Source of the DNA: Clostridia bacterium
Lineage (GTDB): Bacteria > Bacillota > Clostridia > UMGS1810
Direction: 5' to 3'
Length of the DNA: 61,983 nucleotides
NCBI GenBank assembly: GCA_017416845.1
Contig: JAFQBA010000042.1
Coordinates: 1 to 61,983 of the forward strand
Positions 58,754-61,983 of this stretch are shown in pieces. The notes beneath the pieces are model-generated. The model was not told the origin of the DNA. It saw nothing but the letters and a program-made list of their open reading frames with translations, and made no database searches. The position numbers and the translations under genes were made by a program. Position 1 is the stretch's first letter; the number at the start of each line of letters is the position of its first letter.

Positions 58754-58796
58754 AATGGACTGTAAATTAATTTGCTGAATTAATTTACAGTCCATT
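58754..58796. repeat. Perfect 19-bp inverted repeat, 5-nt loop
   Basis: AATGGACTGTAAATTAATT (58754-58772) and its complement (58778-58796) flank TGCTG. It ends 2 bp before the point where the GH39-like remnant loses similarity, so it may be the scar of an insertion or deletion. Confidence 0.8.
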
Positions 58797-58798
58797 AA

Positions 58799-59000
58799 TA
58801 TATCAGAGAAACATTCTCTTAAATGTTTTGCAGCGGTAACGTAAAGGTCAAAAAACTGCTCTTTCGTTCCACCCCAAGTAGCATAACCCAAGTCGGGCTC
58901 ATTCCACAATTCCCGGTATTTTAATATTTAATTTGTATCCGTCTGCCCATCCTTCGTTATAGTGTCTTATAATGTGTTCGCAAATAACTGCCCACTTTTT
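58799..59000 (-). pseudogene. Remnant of a GH39-like glycosidase
   Basis: Read on the minus strand the frame encodes KKWAVICEHIIRHYNEGW, then ADGYKLNIKYRELWNEPDLG and YATWGGTKEQFFDLYVTAAK. The WNEPD motif with upstream W-I-HYNEGW is typical of GH39 enzymes (beta-xylosidase or alpha-iduronidase relatives), where the Glu of NEP is the acid/base. Only about 67 codons remain from a protein normally around 500 residues long. There is no start codon, and similarity ends at the palindrome 58754-58796. The frame runs back into the end of the adjacent beta-helix gene. It was probably the next gene of that minus-strand operon before a deletion. Confidence 0.65.
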
Positions 59001-59028
59001 AATATATATAAAATTTTTGTGTAGCTTT

Positions 59029-60213
59029 TTAATTTGTTTCCCAGTGATTATCTATATATCCACCATCGTCAAAGGTTTCAATATTTTCATAAACTAAATT
59101 TTTGATTGGTTTGCCACCAAAATACATGGCATACACAGCTCTTGAACGTACATTTTTTACGGTTATGTTATAACATTTATCACCCTCGCCTAAATCAGAA
59201 CCGTATAAAATATGGCTGTCTCCTAATCTGATTGCCTGCAGTCCCCTGCCGTTGATTCCACTTATTTTATCAGACATATCGCATACACCGTCAATAAGAA
59301 CATCGTGAAGTGTTGAGTTGCCCTGACAAAGAATACGTACGCAAGCATCTAAAGCGCATCCGTTAATGTTGCGAACAGTTATATTGCATAAATCGTCAGG
59401 CATACCTTCTACCGAATAATTTTTTAAATCGCTACCATCTAAGCAAGTAAGAGCCACCAGGTCATCGCCTGCAAAACCGCGTATATCCTCTATAACAATA
59501 TCGTGACAACCTCTTCTTATATCAATGCCATCTGCCTGCTTTACGTGCATATCATAATAAAGGTCAAGCGAAAGTCCGTGATACACATTACCATCTTTGT
59601 CAATGCAAGTATCATCAGCTTTAAGGTCTATATCATGAATATGGCCATTTTGGCAATATAAAGAGCAAAATGCCCACCATCTGAAATTGTGAATTTTAAG
59701 ACCGGTAACTTCAAATCTGTCAACGTTAGTAAAAGATATTAAAACATTTAAACGAATTGAAGGTCTGCCCTCTTTGTTTTGGTTGTATTCAGAAAGACCG
59801 TTATATGTACCACCGTCAATAATTGCTCCATTTTTACCGATTAACCTTATATTTTTATCAGTACCTGAAATAGTACGACCAATTTCGGTGTTGTGATGCT
59901 CATTTACAAACATATTATCAAAGGTTGTATCTGCCATTTTAAGATAACAACCATCAAATATCAATGTAAAATCAGACGGAATGCGTATATGTGACTCAAT
60001 ATCCCAGTTTCCTGTAATTGTAGCCGTTCTTGTGCCATCATCTATTCCCTTTTGTATTAATTCAGATATATATTTTGTACCGCCTCGTTTAAATGCTACA
60101 CCATATTTTACGGTATAGCGGGCAGCCCTGTCTCTATGATCGTCTTCAAAGTAAAAAATACCGCCTGATTTTGTAGAAGGTGTTGCGGCACAGCCTTTTT
60201 GCTCATTCTTCAT
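59029..60213 (-). CDS. Right-handed beta-helix protein (GH28/pectate-lyase-like fold)
   Basis: The 394-residue protein has no signal peptide; AAGGAG precedes ATG 60213. Repeating coils (FEVTGLKIHNFRWWAF, HIHDIDLKADDTCID, GCHDIVIEDIRGFAGDDLVALT, NITVRNINGCALDA, YNITVKNVRSRAVYAMYFGG) indicate a parallel beta-helix. ADGIDIRRGC with GFAGDD resembles the Asp positions of GH28 polygalacturonases. I do not see the full NTD / DD / GHG / RIK set, so it is not a standard polygalacturonase. It may cleave or epimerise uronic-acid oligosaccharides in the cytoplasm. It lies between LacI-like and GH39-like remnants, so this cluster appears to be eroding around it. Confidence 0.7.
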   Translation of the reverse strand: MKNEQKGCAATPSTKSGGIFYFEDDHRDRAARYTVKYGVAFKRGGTKYISELIQKGIDDGTRTATITGNWDIESHIRIPSDFTLIFDGCYLKMADTTFDNMFVNEHHNTEIGRTISGTDKNIRLIGKNGAIIDGGTYNGLSEYNQNKEGRPSIRLNVLISFTNVDRFEVTGLKIHNFRWWAFCSLYCQNGHIHDIDLKADDTCIDKDGNVYHGLSLDLYYDMHVKQADGIDIRRGCHDIVIEDIRGFAGDDLVALTCLDGSDLKNYSVEGMPDDLCNITVRNINGCALDACVRILCQGNSTLHDVLIDGVCDMSDKISGINGRGLQAIRLGDSHILYGSDLGEGDKCYNITVKNVRSRAVYAMYFGGKPIKNLVYENIETFDDGGYIDNHWETN

Positions 60214-60237
60214 AAATTAAATCTCCTTTTATGTTTA

Positions 60238-60552
60238 TTATTTTAATTCAGTTGATTTTCTTAAATTAAGTTTATATTGAATAAAATCTTCATTAATTTT
60301 AATTCCATGTGCCGTCATAGCATTTTTAAAACAGTTAAATTTGCCTGTTGTAAGTTTTTCTCCTATAAAACCTATATCTTTTACTCCGTTTTCTTTAAAG
60401 TACGATATTGCTTCTGAAATGGATTCATTAAAATCGCCATTTATACTAATAATTCCTTTTTTGTTATTTAAGTAGCCAATTGCAGCAATTGGAATGTCAA
60501 CTTCTATATTAAGTTTAGTTTTAGGATTAACAATTATTATGCCATCGACAAA
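60238..60552 (-). pseudogene. Remnant of a LacI-family regulator (sugar-binding domain fragment)
   Basis: The minus strand has 104 open codons with no credible start, preceded in frame by TGA (60555-60553). They encode DGIIIVNPKT, VDIPIAAIGYLNNKKG, SINGDFNESISEAISYFKENG, VKDIGFIGEKLTTGKFNCFK and NAMTAHGIKINEDFIQ. This is the middle of a LacI/PurR-type periplasmic-binding-like domain. The DNA-binding domain and the C-terminal third are missing. It lies 24 bp before the beta-helix gene and probably once regulated this small cluster. The loss would leave the cluster without its local repressor. Confidence 0.7.
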
Positions 60553-60650
60553 TCATCTCCTCATTTAAATTGAAATGTAACATAGAACTTCCGCGATGTC
60601 AATTACCAAATTTTCACAACGAATTGCAAAAACTACACAAATATTATATC

Positions 60651-61565
60651 TTACTCTTCAAAACAATCATAGGATTTAAGAATATATTCACCGATATCAT
60701 ACATAAGTTTTTCAAGATGCTTTTGCATAAAAAGCCGAGGTTCACGAAGTCTTGTATCTTTTTCATACTCTCGTCTGTTACCAAGCCAGTATTTATAAGG
60801 TCTTAGCGACGAACCGGATTCGAATGTAAACACACCCTTATACCCTATATCAATGAGTGCATTCATTACTTCATCCATATTCACTGTTCCGAGATACGGT
60901 ATAACGTGCTCATCTCCCCTACCCGAATTATCGTTAATATGAACTGCAAAAAGGTCATTGCCTATTACCTTAATATCATCATACTGATTGCCTTCACAGT
61001 TGCCGTGACCCGTGTCCCAGCATGCGTGAAACAACGGATGATTTACATATTCCACAAACTCCTTCATATCTTTTCCCGAGTTTGTAAAATACATATCGCC
61101 CATATTCTTCCAGGTTGAATTCTCACAAAGAACATTAACATTATTTCTTTCCATAGCAGGAATAAGCTTTCTGAAAAATTCGCGATTTTCATCAAAAAAC
61201 TGCTCCTTTGTGTAGCCCTTCATCATTCCGGCGTGAACAACAATGTTTGGTATTCCAAGGACACCGCAAATCTCGATAGAGCGGATTGTTGCATCAATCA
61301 AAATTTTGGCGTTTCCATCCCCTGCTATCGGGTTACCACCGGGGGAATGTGCCTGAACAAAATCAAGACCTTTGGCTTTGGAGGTGTCAAGAATGCGTTT
61401 TGCATTGTCCTTCCATTTGCCACTTACAAGAAGTTCGTCGTCTTTTTCAATCACATACATACTTAAATCAATACATTTAAATCCGGCTTCCGCAACAGCA
61501 TCAATTTTCTCCTGATAGGTTTTAAAATAGCCGTCAAAATCGCAGGTTGTTGTAGCAAGTTTCAT
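60651..61565 (-). CDS. Sugar phosphate isomerase/epimerase (xylose isomerase-like TIM barrel)
   Basis: I chose ATG 61565 because GAGGGG lies 7 bp upstream; the GTG at 61580 would include that site. The 304-residue cytoplasmic protein has FKCIDLSMYVIE, FVQAHSPGGNP, IVVHAGM, VLCENSTW (metal Glu), HACWDTGHGN (Asp and His), AVHINDNSGRGDEH and FTFESGSS with the last Glu. The metal site is therefore complete. It resembles, but is not a close copy of, the isomerase at 224-1081. It is the first gene after the promoter at 61597-61625 and is followed by regulator and glycosidase remnants. The substrate is unknown. Confidence 0.82.
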   Translation of the reverse strand: MKLATTTCDFDGYFKTYQEKIDAVAEAGFKCIDLSMYVIEKDDELLVSGKWKDNAKRILDTSKAKGLDFVQAHSPGGNPIAGDGNAKILIDATIRSIEICGVLGIPNIVVHAGMMKGYTKEQFFDENREFFRKLIPAMERNNVNVLCENSTWKNMGDMYFTNSGKDMKEFVEYVNHPLFHACWDTGHGNCEGNQYDDIKVIGNDLFAVHINDNSGRGDEHVIPYLGTVNMDEVMNALIDIGYKGVFTFESGSSLRPYKYWLGNRREYEKDTRLREPRLFMQKHLEKLMYDIGEYILKSYDCFEE

Positions 61566-61596
61566 AATAAGACCCCTCACATTTCATTATAAACTG

Positions 61597-61625
61597 ATTA
61601 TATCAAAACAACGGATATAATGCAA
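61597..61625 (-). promoter_or_regulatory. Promoter of the isomerase gene at 60651-61565
   Basis: On the minus strand, TTGCAT (61625-61620), a 17-bp spacer and TATAAT (61602-61597) lie 31 bp before ATG 61565. The -35 is inside TATATTGCAT, which resembles the AraC half-site of the left block. Confidence 0.65.
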
Positions 61626-61643
61626 TATAAACCTCTAAAATAA

Positions 61644-61983
61644 CAATTATATATTCATAAAAATATAATCGGCGATAACGATGAATGGAATGAATTCATT
61701 GAATTTGAAGGTATTCACGAATTCATTCCCCAAGAAGAACCACTTAAAAACTTTATGGAAAAGTTTTTGGGATGATTTGTAAATAATAAAATAGTTTTTA
61801 ATTTTTATACAGAAAAAGAGTCACATTTTAGGCGGTTGGTCTTAGGGATAAATCGCTTTAAAGAGGCATTTTCAGACCATAACTTCACAAAAAATTTTGA
61901 TATCCGTCAGGATAATCTGCAATTTTATTGCTTGTTATGAATCTTAAAATGCACTCTTTAAAGTGCTTTCGACAGTTTTGAAA
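61644..61983 (+). other. Region without a recognised gene; short open fragments
   Basis: A 43-codon open stretch (61644-61775) without a usable start contains DNDEWNEFIEFEGIHEF and ends EKFLG-stop. It looks like the C-terminal end of some protein but I do not recognise it. After the stop, more open codons in the same frame (ESHFRRLVLGINRFKEAF) run to a TGA at about 61938. No ribosome site or family is visible. It may be mobile-element debris. Confidence 0.25.

Overview
The window looks like low-GC Bacillota (Clostridia) DNA from an anaerobe that degrades complex polysaccharides. The evidence is strong AGGAGG-type ribosome sites, TTGACA/TATAAT promoters, a Clostridia-style his operon (hisZ with short hisG, fused hisIE, PHP-type histidinol phosphatase), S-layer homology (SLH) surface proteins and four AraC-type regulators. 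Large SLH-bearing secreted lyases next to AraC regulators recall gut pectin or glycosaminoglycan degraders of the Monoglobus type. That comparison is inference, not a taxonomic call. I saw no tRNA, rRNA, CRISPR array or transporter gene.

Left block (about 0.1-21.5 kb, minus strand). An IS30-type transposase tail abuts a truncated MITE. Transcription then runs leftward from an AraC-flanked promoter at 21.5 kb. In order the genes are a GH2 beta-galactosidase, a DNRLRE/CBM96-like wall protein, a MITE insertion, an SLH protein, a large SLH protein of unknown function, two tandem paralogous heparinase II/III-like proteins, a terminator, and then a second AraC-type promoter driving a large cytoplasmic glycosidase-like protein and a sugar isomerase. 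The same TTGCA-containing repeats with a 20-bp period lie upstream of both promoters, and an inverted copy sits in the regulator's own promoter.

Middle block (21.7-33.2 kb). It holds the AraC regulator, an esterase and a second GH2 enzyme. Next is a three-gene operon (sugar isomerase, neutral-ceramidase-like hydrolase, DegT/DnrJ aminotransferase) divergent from another AraC regulator. A class-III aminotransferase follows, divergent from a third AraC regulator. The combination suggests catabolism or remodelling of an amino- or keto-sugar.

The complete ten-gene his operon (33.4-41.7 kb) sits between the carbohydrate blocks with its own near-consensus promoter and its own terminator.

Right block (41.8-58.5 kb). 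A fourth AraC regulator diverges from a GH88-like protein, a 2504-residue SLH-anchored heparinase II/III protein, a 744-residue secreted module protein, a cytoplasmic GH20 hexosaminidase-like enzyme and a second large SLH protein. The likely scheme is surface lyases, binding modules and SLH proteins cutting a uronic-acid polysaccharide outside the cell, with cytoplasmic GH2, GH88, GH20, esterase and isomerases finishing the fragments. The last 3.5 kb is decaying: palindromes, a GH39-like remnant, an intact beta-helix protein, a LacI-family remnant and another sugar isomerase.
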